Shown: positions 1-10,500 of the stretch, one piece after another
Position numbering within the stretch: the stretch's first letter is position 1
Layout of the letters: each line of letters starts with the position of its first letter
Assembly (NCBI GenBank): GCA_008729055.1
Contig: SDUX01000008.1
Span: 4,923,756-4,987,755 of the forward strand
Direction of reading: 5' to 3'
Length of the DNA stretch: 64,000 bases
Source of the DNA: Pyropia haitanensis
Taxonomy: Eukaryota > Rhodophyta > Bangiophyceae > Bangiales > Bangiaceae
Program-made: the position numbers and the translations under genes
The notes under the pieces: model-generated
The model's input: the letters and a program-made list of their open reading frames with translations, nothing else
What the model was told of the DNA's origin: nothing
Database searches by the model: none

Positions 1-1627
1 GCGCTGACGACTGCGCTGCTGGCGGGTGTCCTGGCGAGGTCTCTCCCCCTGCGCCGCATCCCCGCCGGCGCTGGGCACCCCGCCGCCGTCCCCGCCGCGG
101 TGTCCACCCATCGCGCGGTGGCCTCTGGCGGGTGCCAGTCGACGCCGCTGCGCGCGGAGCTGGGCGTGCCACCATGCGGCCCGTCCAGCACGAACCGTGG
201 GGGCTGAGCCGTGCGCCCGCCACCGCGTTGTCGCGGTCGGGGCACGCGCCGGCCGCCGCCGCCGCCGCCGGTCACCGCGGTTGCGGCGGGCGTGTCTCCC
301 TACCCTCCCGCCATCCCCATAGACGCCGCCTTGGATGGCGGGCGCGACCGCGACCGGCCAGCCGGCGACCGTCTACCCGCTGCCATTGCGTCCGGGTGGC
401 AAAAGTTGCTGGCGCTGGCGCTGGCGGCGGCCGGCACAGCGGTCCCGGTGGGGCTGGCGCTTCCGACGGGAACGGGGGCTGCCCGGGGCGGTCACCCGGG
501 CGAGGGCGACGGAAGGCCGCGTGGCATGGGTGGGCAAGTGGGCGGGGGGGGGAGGCGGGGAAACCTGTCGGTGCCGCTGCGGCCTCTGCCAACGGCACCA
601 GAAGCAGGCGGCGGCCGGTGGGGGGCGCGGCCGGCTGGGCGCCCGCGCCGGCGGGCGTCCCCCTTGAGGCGGCAGAGCGTGCGGGTACGGCATCTTTGGC
701 GGCCGAGGCAGCGGTCGCAGCGGGTGGCGGGCTGATGGGGTGGTGGCGCAGGGGGAGGATGCGCCGGCCGCCCCGCCCACGGTGGTCACCGCGTGTCCCA
801 GGGTGGGTGGGATGGAGCACCGGTGGCAGCCGCGGCGGCGGCGGCCGTGGCCGCGGCCGTGGCCGCGGACGCTGTCGGTGGGCTGCGAGCGGAGAACGGC
901 GAGCGGCTCGTCTGTACGAGCCGACTTTGTTTCGTCCCTTTGCACGCTACGTTGCCCGACGTGTTGCTGCGCGATCGCTCCTCACCGCCCATGAGCGTGC
1001 GTGCTGCTCTTGTACAGGCATGGAAGCCAGGAGGGCCATCCAGGCGGACCACGACGCGGCGCCCCCCCCCCTACCACCGCCGTCGCGTGGAACGATGGTG
1101 ACAAGGGGGACCGTGCACCCGCGCAGCAGCGCGGCAGTGTCCAGGGAAGAGTCATTCGCCAACGTGGCCAGCGCCAGCGGCCGGTACTGGTCACGGTACG
1201 CCCATCGGCCAGCAGCTACCGCGCCGCAACGAGGACAACCGTGAAGAGCAACGGGGCGGCGTCAGGCGGAGATTCCCGCCTGGCAGCCACAGGAGGATAC
1301 CTACCGCCGGCGGGCGGGGCTGGGACGGCGCCGGCGCGGCGGCGGGCGCACAAGCAAGACGGTGACAGCAAAACGGCCAGACTGGACTGGCGGATGCCTA
1401 GGTACGGCCAGCAGTGGCCAGCCGGTAGCCCCCTCCCTCCCCTCCTTCCCCCCCTCTCCCTGCACCCCTCGGCAACAGTGAAATCTCCTCCCTCTCCACC
1501 CCCCCCCCCGCTCGACGGGCACTCGACAATGCCCCCCCTTCTTCAGCACTCGACAAATCCCCCCCCTCGTCGGGCACTCGACGATCGTCCCCCTCCCCCA
1601 CCCCCGCACTCGCTCCAGCGCAAACGC
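1..1627. other. Left-edge GC-rich stretch, no gene recognised
   Basis: Long open frames exist on both strands, but they are Arg/Pro/Gly/Ala-rich shadows with no recognisable domain. I see no convincing splice pattern or protein-like segment here. The last part (about 1430-1620) is pyrimidine-rich and leads to the 3' end of the SRP72 gene. Confidence 0.5.
1519..1590. repeat. Short degenerate direct repeat around GCACTCGAC
   Basis: The nonamer GCACTCGAC occurs at 1519-1527, 1546-1554 and 1574-1582, spaced 27 and 28 nt apart, each copy followed by a C run. It lies just downstream of the SRP72 stop region. No function can be assigned. Confidence 0.6.
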
Positions 1628-2262
1628 CTAGCGCTTCCCCCCCCGCTTCTTCTTGGCCTTGGCACCCTTGGGGCGCCCCGCGGCCGCCCCCCCACCCCCA
1701 CCCCCGGTGGCGGCCCCCCCCCACCTCCCGCCGCCACCCCCGTGCCGCCCGACTTGTCGAGCGCCGCGGCCGCCCGCTCCGCGGCCGCCGCGTCCGCCCC
1801 TTGCGCGCCACGGCCGACATCGTCGGCGCGGCGCGTCGCGCGGCGGTGCCGCTTCCGGTTGGCCGCCCGCAGCCGCACGGGGAGCCACCGCTCGGGGTCG
1901 GGCGGCGGGTCGGCGGGGGTGTAGCCGCGCGGCAGCCGCGGCTTGCGCTTCTTCTTCTTTGGCGCCGCCGCGGTCGCCGCCGCCGCCGCCGCCGCGTCGC
2001 CGCCGGGGGGGGGACACCTCCCGCCGGGGGGGTCCCGCCGGCACCCGCCGCGGTCGACGACGCGACAGGGGCGCCGCGGACGCCGCCGCCGCCAACGACG
2101 ACGACGCAGCGGGCGCGCGCGTCGGCGGTGGCGCCGCCTCGAGCGCGTCCACCGCGGCGGCAGAGAGCGCCGGCAGCGGCGGCAGCGTCGCGGCGACGGC
2201 CGCCGCCTCGGCCGGCGCCGCGTCGGCGGTGGCCAGCACCAGTGCCGCGGCGGCGGTCACGT

Positions 2263-2296
<34 letters not shown>

Positions 2297-4337
2297 GCCG
2301 CCGCCGCCGCCGCCCGCACGCGCGGTGCGGAGGGCGGCGGCGGCATCGTCGGCACGGCCCGCCGCGAGCCACACGCCCGCCTCGGACCGCGCCAGCGCCG
2401 CGGCGTCGGCCGCGGCGCCCCCCTCCGCACCCCCCCCAGCGGCCAGGCCAGCCCGGAGGGCGGCGACCGCGTCCGCGGGCTGACCGGCCCGCTCGTACAA
2501 CGCCGACGCGGTGAGCGCGGCGGCCGGGCTGTCGGGAAACGCCGCGCGCAGCGCGGCCGCCGCGGCGGCGGGGCGGCCGGCGGCGGCGGCGAGCGCGGCG
2601 ACGCCGCCGCGTGACGCCGCCGTCGGCGGGTCGACCGCGCCGAGGTACGCGGCGGCCGCGTCAAAGCCAGCAGCGGCGGCGGCGGCGCCCGCACCCGCCC
2701 CCCCACCCGCACCCACACCCGCCGCCGCGTCGCCAGCCTGCTGCTGCGGCTGCGGCGGCGGCGGCGGCGGCGGGGAGCCGTCGCGCGCAGCGATGAGCCA
2801 CGCCATGAGGAGCGCCTGCCCCGGCACCGCCGCCGCCGCGTCGGCCGCCGCGCGGTCCGCGTCGGCCCAGCGGCGGGCACGACCGAGCAGCACCGCCCGG
2901 TTGGTCGCGGCCACCCCTCGCTGGGCGGGCGTCAGCTTGCGCGCCGCCGACTTGTTGGCGCTCGCCTTGAGCCGCCGCAGCGCCTCGGCGTCGACGGCGG
3001 CGGGCGGGCGGGCGGCGCGGCCAGCCCCGCCGCCCGCCGCCGCCGCCACCCGGCAGACGACCAGGTTGTTCATCGCAACGGCGAGCGTGGCGGCGTCGGT
3101 GTGCCGCCCGCGCACCACCGCCGACAGGGTGGTCAGCGCCGCGTCGACGCCCGCCTCCCCCCCGCCGCCGCCGCCGTCCGCGTCCCCGTCTACGGCACGC
3201 ATGGCCGCCACATACGCGCGCTGCACGCGGAGGGGCGCGAGCTTGGCCGCCAGCCCCGCGGGCTCCCCGCCCCCCACCGCCGCGCCCACCTCCCCCGCCA
3301 CCCCGGCGGGGTCCTCCCCCCCCGCCGACGGCGCGTCCCCCCCCGCGTCGTCGTCCGCGTCCGCGTCGGCACCATCACGGGCCTCCCACGACGCGACAAT
3401 GGCCGCCTCAGCCGCGTCAAGCCGGTCCAGGGCGGCCGCCCACGAGCGCCGCGCCGCCGCGTCGGCCGCCGCGTTGAACGCGGCCGCCGCGCCAGCCGAC
3501 CCCGCCGCCGCCGCCGCCACCGCCGCCGCCGACGCGGGTGACAGGGACGGCCCGCCGCCGCCGTCGCCGCACGCGTCGCCGCCATCGTCGTCGGCCGCGA
3601 GCGCGCGGGCGGCCAGGTAGTTGGCGGCCACGTCGGCGACCACGTCGGCGACACCCCGCCGCGCGGCGCCGCCCGCCGTCGCCGCGGCGGCGGCGGCGCC
3701 ACCACGGTCATCAGCCGCCGGATCCGCCGCGGCGGGCGCCACCCCCACCGCCGCGCCCACCCGCGCGGAGAGGGTGCGGAGGAGCGACGGCGCGCGGAGG
3801 AGCGCGGCGCCCGCCCCAGGTGCGGTGGCGGCGCCATCCACCCCCCCCCCGGTGCCGCCGCCGCCGCTGCCGTCGCCCCCCCCCCCCCCCACCCCCAGCC
3901 GACACGTCCGCCGCCGCGGCGGTCGCGTCGTTCAACAGCGCCGCGTACGCGGCGGCGGCGGCCGTGTACTCCCCCCCCGGTACGCAATCTGCGCGGCCAG
4001 GTGGCGGCCGTCCACCCCTGCCGCCACCGGCGGGTAGGCGGACAGCGCGGACCGCGCGTCGCGCGGCCGCCGCAGCGCCCAGTGGGCATAGGCGGCGAGG
4101 TGGGCGGCGGCCGCGGCGACGGCGGGGGGGGGGGGGTGGGCAGCGCGCCGAGGGCGTCGAGGGCGGCGGACGGGTTGGACAGGTGGAGGAGGGCGGCAGC
4201 GCGGGTGACGCGCAGGGCGGCGGCGGTGGGGGGGGGGGGGGGAGGGTGGCCGCGAGGCGCGCGTCGACGGCGGCGAGGACGGCGGGGTAGTCGGCGGCGG
4301 CGTAGAGGGACGGGATCGAGTCCATCGTTGGGGCCAT
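1628..4337 (-). CDS. SRP72: Signal recognition particle subunit SRP72
   Basis: SRP72 is the TPR-rich SRP subunit that pairs with SRP68 on SRP RNA in the cytosol for ER targeting. The start is ATG at 4337, with a second Met at 4325. The N-terminus has TPR-like helices (AADYPAVLAAVDARLAA, then AALLHLSNPSAALDALGALP). The middle resembles the SRP72 segment LAPLRVQRAYVAA followed by KLTPAQRGVAATNRAVLL. The C-terminus carries the diagnostic RNA-binding signature near 1860-1955: a KKKKRKPRLPRGY stretch, then DPERWLPVRLR, and a Lys-rich tail. The reading frame switches several times, each time at a G/C homopolymer (near 4228-4241, 4124-4137, 3970-3978, 3878-3890 and around 1900-2030). No splice sites are seen at these points. 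The product would be about 900 residues with Ala/Gly expansions, versus about 670 in animals. Confidence 0.85.
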
Positions 4338-4872
4338 TGGGGGGGGGGGGGGAAGGGAGGGGGATGGAGAGGGGGGGGAGGGGGGGGTGGAAGGGGATGG
4401 GTGGTTGGGCGGGGGGGGGGGACGGCCGCCCGCGCGTCGCGTACGGCGGGCCGCCCAAGCTGGCGATGACAGTGAGCGAGCGTGGGTGGGAGGGGGACGG
4501 CAGGACGGTCCGACGCCGCTGCGGGGCGACGTCCACGCCGCGACCGCGGAGCGATGTCGGTGGCTTGACAGTCAGTTTGAGGAAACGGATCCGAACGATC
4601 GCAGCAGCCACAGCCACTTTTCGTGACGGGATGGCCCGGCTCGTACGAGCTTTGGCGCGCCGTCGCGCCGCAGCCACTGCCTCGGCCCCGCCCCGCGTGG
4701 GGCACCCGCCCCCCAGAGTAGCTACACACTCCATCTTCATGGCCAGGTGCCCCCCCCTCTCTTCTTCCTCTTTGTCTTTTTTGGCCAAGAACCACTGCAG
4801 TGCCCCCTTGACGCCACAAAAGCAAAAGAAGAAAAAAGAAGAGTACCGGCCGCGCCGCCCCCGCCTCCACCA
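4338..4872. other. Gap between SRP72 start and the small membrane-protein gene
   Basis: This is the presumed promoter and 5' leader of SRP72 (minus strand) and the 3' flank of the next minus-strand gene. It includes G runs at 4340-4390 and a moderately AT-richer block at 4570-4630. No coding signal was recognised. Confidence 0.4.
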
Positions 4873-5299
4873 TCACCCGCCGCCCCCCCACCCCCCCCCC
4901 CCCCCCCCCCGCCCCGTCCCCCTCTGCCGCGTTGGCGGGTGGTCGCGCCGCCACCGCCACCCCCTTACCCCCCTCCCGTGCCGCCGCCAGCGCGGCGCGC
5001 AGCTCGGCGACGCGCGCCCGCTCCGCCGCCGCGGCGCGGTAGCCGAGCGCGTAGTCCACGGCGGAGCCCGCCGCGAACAGCCCGACCAGCGGGCCGACCG
5101 AGCGCGCCCGCACGCACACGGGGACGGCCACCGCGGCGGCCGCGGCGGTGGCCCAGTAGAAGGACAGCGTCGTTTCGCCAAGGGCGGTGTGCGCCGCGGC
5201 GAGCTCCGCGGCGAGGGCGGCGTGGGGGGGGGGGGGGGGGGGGGGCGGGGAGGGGGGGGGGAGTTGGCGCGCCGTGCACACCTGCGTCGGGTGCATCAT
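4873..5299 (-). CDS. Small protein with two membrane helices, possibly Plg-R(KT)-like
   Basis: The start is chosen at the tandem ATGs 5299/5296. After a Pro-rich stretch encoded by a G run, the protein shows a hydrophobic helix (LSFYWATAAAAAVAVPVCV), a short basic loop, and a second helix ending DYALGY followed by a charged helix AERARVAELRAALAAARE. Order and spacing resemble the plasminogen receptor Plg-R(KT)/C9orf46 family, where the second helix ends in YDLGY before a Glu/Lys-rich helix. That similarity is short and read by eye only. The 3' end is uncertain: the literal frame stays open into the SRP72 gene, while a one-base change in the C run at 4889-4910 would give a stop at 4873. An unrelated small membrane protein remains possible. 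Confidence 0.35.
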
Positions 5300-6787
5300 C
5301 CGACGCCATGGCGGCTGGCGGGATACACGCAGGGAAAAGACAAGGAGGGCAAGAGTGGGGGAACCCAGAGACGCCAAGTGGGGGGGGGGGCGCGGGGGGT
5401 GCCGAGCCGGACGGCGGCACGCGCGCGTCGGGAGCGAGGTCAACACGCTGACAAGACACGCCCTCTCCGTCGCTACGCTCTGTCAGAACAAGCTCTTGAG
5501 CGCCGCCTGATCGCCGAAAAGTTGCCAATCTTGCGTGGTCGCGCATGTGCACATTACTGTACACTGTGTGTACAACAGCGGACGGGCTCACCACGGGCGT
5601 CACCTCCCTCCCCCGCACCCCCATCCGGCCAATGGCACACTGCTCGCGGGACGTGCAGCGTGCAGCCGTCCACCACTGGGTGGGCGACAGCGTCGGGAAG
5701 GGCGGCGGGTGTACCGCCGCGCTCCTGTGCCCGTCCAGGGCGCGGGAAGAGTGGTGCCGTCGCGTCGCTCCAAGCGCCACTTACGCGACCGCCGCTGGGG
5801 CTGGACTCTGCTGGGAAGGGGGATCCTGAGTTGAGGGCCGTGGCGAGAAGCCACACCAGTAGCCGGCCGCGGCTTGATCGTGTCAGTCGGCACCACATCG
5901 CGAGGGACTGGCGTCGCCGCACGCGTGCATTCCTCTGCCAAGGAGGACAACCAGAGGCGCGTTCAGCGGCGGCACCGCTACGCAACGCACCTGCACAGCT
6001 GTTCGCCCATGGCAGGTGCGAGGCGGTGCACCCGCTACCGCTGAAGAGAGGCGGCGGCGGCATGCTGTAGGGGTTGGTCGGGTGCACTCGCACAGATCGG
6101 CCAACCTCTCTCGTTCGATGCGCGAACACATGGCGTACAAGCCTCGGAACAGTACATGTCACCGTGATTCGATTTCTGGCAGGCCTCGTTGGCAAAGCTG
6201 CTACATAAGTGGAATTACGCTCGCAGGCGTGTAAACCGCCCCGCCTGTCGTGGTGTGGCCAATCAGCTGCAAATTCTGCTTAGGTGGCAGAGTGGGGTTT
6301 GCCAGTCCCCTTGGCGTCGCCTCCTCGCGGGGGAGCCGCACGAGCCCCGCGGTCAGCGATTCGGCACCGCCGCGTGACACCACCGCCCGGATGCCGCGTC
6401 ACGGCAGCAGCTCTCTCCCAGCCGGCAACTCCTGTCGCACGCACCGCCGGTGCCCCCACCCCCGCGCGTGGCACCACCCGCTGGCCCGCCCGAGCGGCGC
6501 TCAAGCCTTGCGCCATCAACGACCACTTGCTTTCTGGCTGCCACGGCGGCGGCGTTCCGGGTCTGTCAGCGTGCCCCGCTGTCCGTGCGTCACGGTGGTA
6601 GGTCATCTGGGGAGCAGGGTCTGCCGCTGGTGCACCTACCTGTTCCTGCCAGTACCATCGACGTGAGCACACCTTGCCTCTCCTTTGTCCCTGTTGCTAC
6701 TGGGTGTGTCCAGCCGGGCCGCTGTCTGCCCGTGCCGCCCTCTCTCCCTTTCCTTATCTACTTTTTTTCCCTCCCCTGCCGGCTGCC
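5300..6787. other. Intergenic region upstream of the BAR gene
   Basis: About 1.5 kb with falling GC content (5440-6280 is the AT-richest part). Frames on both strands were inspected and no conserved domain, tRNA or splice-delimited exon was seen. The last 100 nt before 6788 are pyrimidine-rich, as is usual for 5' leaders in this window. Confidence 0.45.
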
Positions 6788-7765
6788 ATGGAGGGCCGCC
6801 CCTCCAAGCCGACCATCATGTTTGGCGGCGCGTACGCCAAGGCCAAGCAGCGCGTCCTCAACGCCGTTGGCCGCCGCACCACCCTCACCCGCAACCCGCG
6901 GGTGGACTTCATCTCGGGCCGCGTGGATACCATCAAGGCCAACAAGGCGCGGGTGGCGACGCTCGCGTCGCGGCTCAAGGCGGAGCTCCACACCGCCAAC
7001 GCGACGGCGACGGAGCTCAACGACGCGCTGCTGGCGTGCTGGAAGGCCGAGCTGGGCGAGCGCACCTGGGACGCGGACCGTGGCGTCTACACCCGCACGC
7101 TCCACCCGGAGGAGAAGCGGCTGGTGGAGGAGACCGCCGCGGTGGTGGCGGCGGCGGTGGCGAAGGGGGACGGCGTCCTCAAGACCTACACCGACCACCT
7201 CGACGACCTGGCCGACAAACCCCTCACGTTCAACACGCCCGACGAGGCGGCGCGCCTGGAAGCGGTAATGGAAACCAAGGAGAGCTACAAGCTGGTCCGG
7301 CAGGCCCACTCGGACGCGATGATTGATGTGGATGGCGTGCTTGCCGGCGGCGGCGAGCCGTCGGACGCGCTCAAGCGGTCGGCGGAGGAGGCCAAGCGCG
7401 CGTACGAGGAGATGAGCGAGCGCCTGTGCGAGCAGGCGCTCCGGTACGAGGGCATCTACCGCGACGAGCTGGCGCAGCGCGTCGCGGGCCACTTTACCGC
7501 CCAGCACCTGTACCTGCGGGCGCTGCCGACGGCCGCGGGGGGGGTGTACCCCATGATGCGCGGCCTCACTATTGACTGGCAGACGCTCCGCGCGACGCGG
7601 AGGGCCAACCTGGAGGCCGCCAAGCGGGGGGAGGGGTTGGCGGGCGACCTCGACGAGGCGACAGTGGCGTCGCTGCCCAAGCCAAGCGCCAGCGGTAGCG
7701 GCGGCGCGGGCTCCTCCGCCGCCGCTCCGGATATGGATGCGGGCGGGAAGAACCCGTTTACGTGA
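6788..7765 (+). CDS. BAR-domain protein with C-terminal NPF motif
   Basis: An intact 325-residue frame. The ATG at 6788 sits in a good context (GCTGCCATGG) after a pyrimidine-rich leader; earlier in-frame starts would add an unlikely Cys/Pro-rich peptide. The protein is almost entirely helical and charged. It opens with a short amphipathic segment, then long heptad-like helices (residues about 40-110, 110-190 and 195-265), matching the three-helix BAR fold of the amphiphysin/endophilin/Rvs type that binds and bends membranes as a dimer. No SH3 domain follows; the tail is Ser/Gly/Ala-rich and ends KNPFT, with NPF being the EH-domain ligand motif. Role inferred: endocytic or vesicle-trafficking adaptor. 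There is no frame break in this gene. The exact BAR subfamily cannot be told by eye. Confidence 0.78.
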   Translation: MEGRPSKPTIMFGGAYAKAKQRVLNAVGRRTTLTRNPRVDFISGRVDTIKANKARVATLASRLKAELHTANATATELNDALLACWKAELGERTWDADRGVYTRTLHPEEKRLVEETAAVVAAAVAKGDGVLKTYTDHLDDLADKPLTFNTPDEAARLEAVMETKESYKLVRQAHSDAMIDVDGVLAGGGEPSDALKRSAEEAKRAYEEMSERLCEQALRYEGIYRDELAQRVAGHFTAQHLYLRALPTAAGGVYPMMRGLTIDWQTLRATRRANLEAAKRGEGLAGDLDEATVASLPKPSASGSGGAGSSAAAPDMDAGGKNPFT

Positions 7766-8396
7766 CGCGGGCCTGCTAGGGAGAAGAAAGTGGTTGGGAG
7801 CTGGGGGGGGGCGGGTTAGTGGAGGGAGGGGCAGTGTGGGGGGTGGGGGGGGGTGGGTACGCGGGCAGCCGGGCGCTGGATGCTGGGCGCGACCACCGCG
7901 GCGACGCCGCCTGGCCGCCCCCCGGCGGCGGTCGCGTCTGGGCCGCCGCCGCGGCCGGTGTGGGAGTGGGAGTGGGAGGGGGAGGGGAGGGGGCGACCCG
8001 CCGTTGCGGCGATTGGTCGAGAGCGCACGACCCCCCCTGCCAGGGGGCGGGGGGGCGAGGTTCCCTGCGGGTGATGCCGGCGCTGGCCCACCGGTGCCAG
8101 GGTTTGCTGTGGATGGACCGTACAAAACGACAGTCACAAACCGCAGACCCGACGTGGTCAACCAGAGCGTGCGTCCACCCTCTGGTCCGTGGGGCGTGGG
8201 GGGGCCCACTGGCAAGGAGTCGCGTTCAAAGACAGAGCACGTTACGCGGCACACAAAGGGTTGACGGAAGCGCGATCAATAAGAAAAAAAATAAGAAAGA
8301 ACCCAACGCAGCAGAAACGAAAAAAACACACACAAACACGACCCACCCGAGCACCACTACCCCCCCACACATGACCAACCCCCTCCATCCCTCCCC
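7766..8396. other. Convergent intergenic gap (BAR / SPX-1 3' ends)
   Basis: G-rich from 7800 to 8060, then A-rich at 8260-8350. This is consistent with 3' untranslated sequence of the two convergent genes. No separate gene was recognised. Confidence 0.45.
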
Positions 8397-10303
8397 CTAC
8401 GTCGACGGCGGGCCACCCCGGTCGACAGCCGCCGCGGCCGCCCCATCACCCCCACCTCTGGACGCCCCACCGTGCCGGTCCCCACAGGCGGGACCGCCCG
8501 CGCCGCCGCCCGGATCGACCACCGCCGGCGTCGTGGTCGTGGCCGCCGTCGCGGGCAGTACGGCAGCCGCCGCCGCCGTGGCGTCGGCCGCCGCGTCAGC
8601 CGCACCCGACCCGTCCACGCCAGCCGGCCGCTGCTCCCCCCCACCAGACGCGGCGTCGCCAGACGCGTCGCCGCCACCCTCGCCCACAACCGCACCGCGG
8701 AACGCGACGGCGCCAGCGTCGGCGCCTGTCCCTGCCACCTGCACTGCCTCGCAAGACCTGTCTGCGGCACCAACCGCAGCTGCTGGCGGGGCAGCGGCGT
8801 CCCCGCCAGCGGCCGCCGCCTCGTCGGCCGCGCCCGCCGCGGAGACCAGCGCGGTCCTGTCGGGGGCGGCCGTCGCGGCCCCGTCCGCGGAAACCGTCGC
8901 GGGCCCGTCCGGGGCAGCAGCCACAGCAGGCGCCGCCCTCTCCCCAGGCGCTGCCCCCCGCAACGGTGGCGGAAGCCGCCGGGGCGGGTCGCCAAGCCCC
9001 GCCGCCGACGGCGAGCGGCGGCAGCCATGGCCGCCGCCACCGGCACTGGCGGTGGCGGCCGCCGCCGCCGCCACGCCGCCCACACCCCCCCCAGCCCCAC
9101 CGCCAGCCGCCACCGCCGCGGTGTCGTCCGTGTCGCCACCGGCGGCCTCCACAGTGACGGCGAACGCCACCCCACCGACCGCGTCCGCAGACCGCGCCGC
9201 CGGCCGCCGCGGCGGCTGCCTCTCCTCCGACGCCACCCCGCCGTCGTCGCCGCCGCCGCTGCCCGTCGGCGGGCCCGCCCGCCCCCCCCCTGCCCCCGCC
9301 GCCGACGCCACCCCCGCCCCCCCCCCACCGGCGCGAGCAGCGCGTCCAGCTGCGCCACCCGCGTGGCGGTGCGGCCGAGTAGCACCTGCAGGGTGGTGGA
9401 CTGAAAAAACGGGGTGGCGAGGACGGCGGTCAGGTACGTGTGGCGGAGCGTCCGCCCCGTCTTCTTGTCGTACTTTTTGAGGATCTTGTAAAACCCCGCA
9501 TAGTTGACCGCCGCGTAGTTGGCCAGCAGCCGCAGGTGGGCGGCGAGCGCCAGCAGCCGCGCCCGCAGCTGCGCGCCGCCCGCGGCGGCGGCCGACCGTG
9601 CCGCCGCGGCCGCCGCCGCCACCGATGGGTTGTGGGGGGGGTGCTGACGAGCGGCTCCGAGGGGGAGGAGCTGACGGTGGTGGCCACCGCCGCGCCGATG
9701 CCGCCGACGTCGCCGCCGCCACCGCCGCTGCCCCCCGACTCGGTCGCGGCCGCTGACGCGGCGGCGGCCGCTGCCGCGGCGGCCGCGACGACCTCGTCCA
9801 CCTGCACGCTCAGCAAGTGAAACAGGATGATGACCTCCTCCTCCTGGTTGAGGTAAAATTCATTCACCTTGTTCACGTCGGACCGGAGGCACGCAAAAAA
9901 GGCCGCCGTCGCCATGCTCACCCCCGCCCGTGGCGGGCCGCCACCACCGCCATCCCCGCCGCCGCCGCCGCCGCCACCGCCGCCGCCACTACCACCACCG
10001 CCCCCACCACCGCCGACGGCACCAACGCCAGTGGACGGGGACGCACCCCCACCGTGCCTCCCCCCGCCCCCCCCGACGCCGCCCAGCACCGGTGAGAGCC
10101 CCGCAGCCTCCCGCTCCACCGACACGGCCGAGTCCACATCACTCCCCGCGGCGGCCACCCCCCCGCGGCGCGCCGGCCGCGCCACCATATCCGGCGACGA
10201 CAAGCCACTAACGCCGCCACTCCCCACGCCGCTCCCGCCGCCGCCACTCACCCCACCGTCGACGCCGTCGCCGCCGCTGACGCCGCCGCAACCGCCGCCA
10301 CCG

Positions 10304-10354
<51 letters not shown>

Positions 10355-10500
10355 TCCACGTGGCCATCGGGGGAGGCGCCACCACCGCGGGGGGGGCGGT
10401 GCTCAATCAGCTTCTTGAGCTTCTTGTAGCTCATAAACATGGGCCGCCACTCGGCGCAGCTGCTGTCCACCGTCTGCCGGAGGGCCTTGCCAAACTTCAT
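8397..10500 (-). CDS. SPX-domain protein 1
   Basis: The N-terminus is the SPX signature MKFGKALRQ ... EWRPMFMSYKKLKKLIE starting at the ATG at 10500. It is followed by a Gly-rich insert of about 150 residues, partly a pure GGC repeat, then FFACLRSDVNKVNEFYLNQEEE and NYAGFYKILKKYDKKTG, which completes the SPX fold. SPX domains bind inositol pyrophosphates through Tyr/Lys residues in the SYKKLKK and KILKKYDKK helices, all present here. No EXS, VTC or RING domain follows; the tail is Ala/Gly-rich and of low complexity. The role is therefore a stand-alone SPX phosphate-status sensor by family knowledge. The frame switches at C/G runs near 9634-9641 and 9317-9327; the stop at 8397 assumes both are length errors. 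The gene is divergent from the paralogue starting at 12649. Confidence 0.88.
10287..10352. repeat. CCG/GGC triplet repeat inside SPX-1
   Basis: A near-pure (CCG)n run that encodes polyglycine on the minus strand within the first insert of the SPX domain. The paralogue at 12649 has a different, shorter insert at the same place, so the tract evolves quickly. Confidence 0.85.

Noticed and set aside
132..1244. Long plus-strand frame at the left edge
   Set aside because: It begins at a GTG and is Arg/Gly/Ala-rich with overlapping frames of the same kind on both strands; high GC removes stops, so length alone is no evidence.
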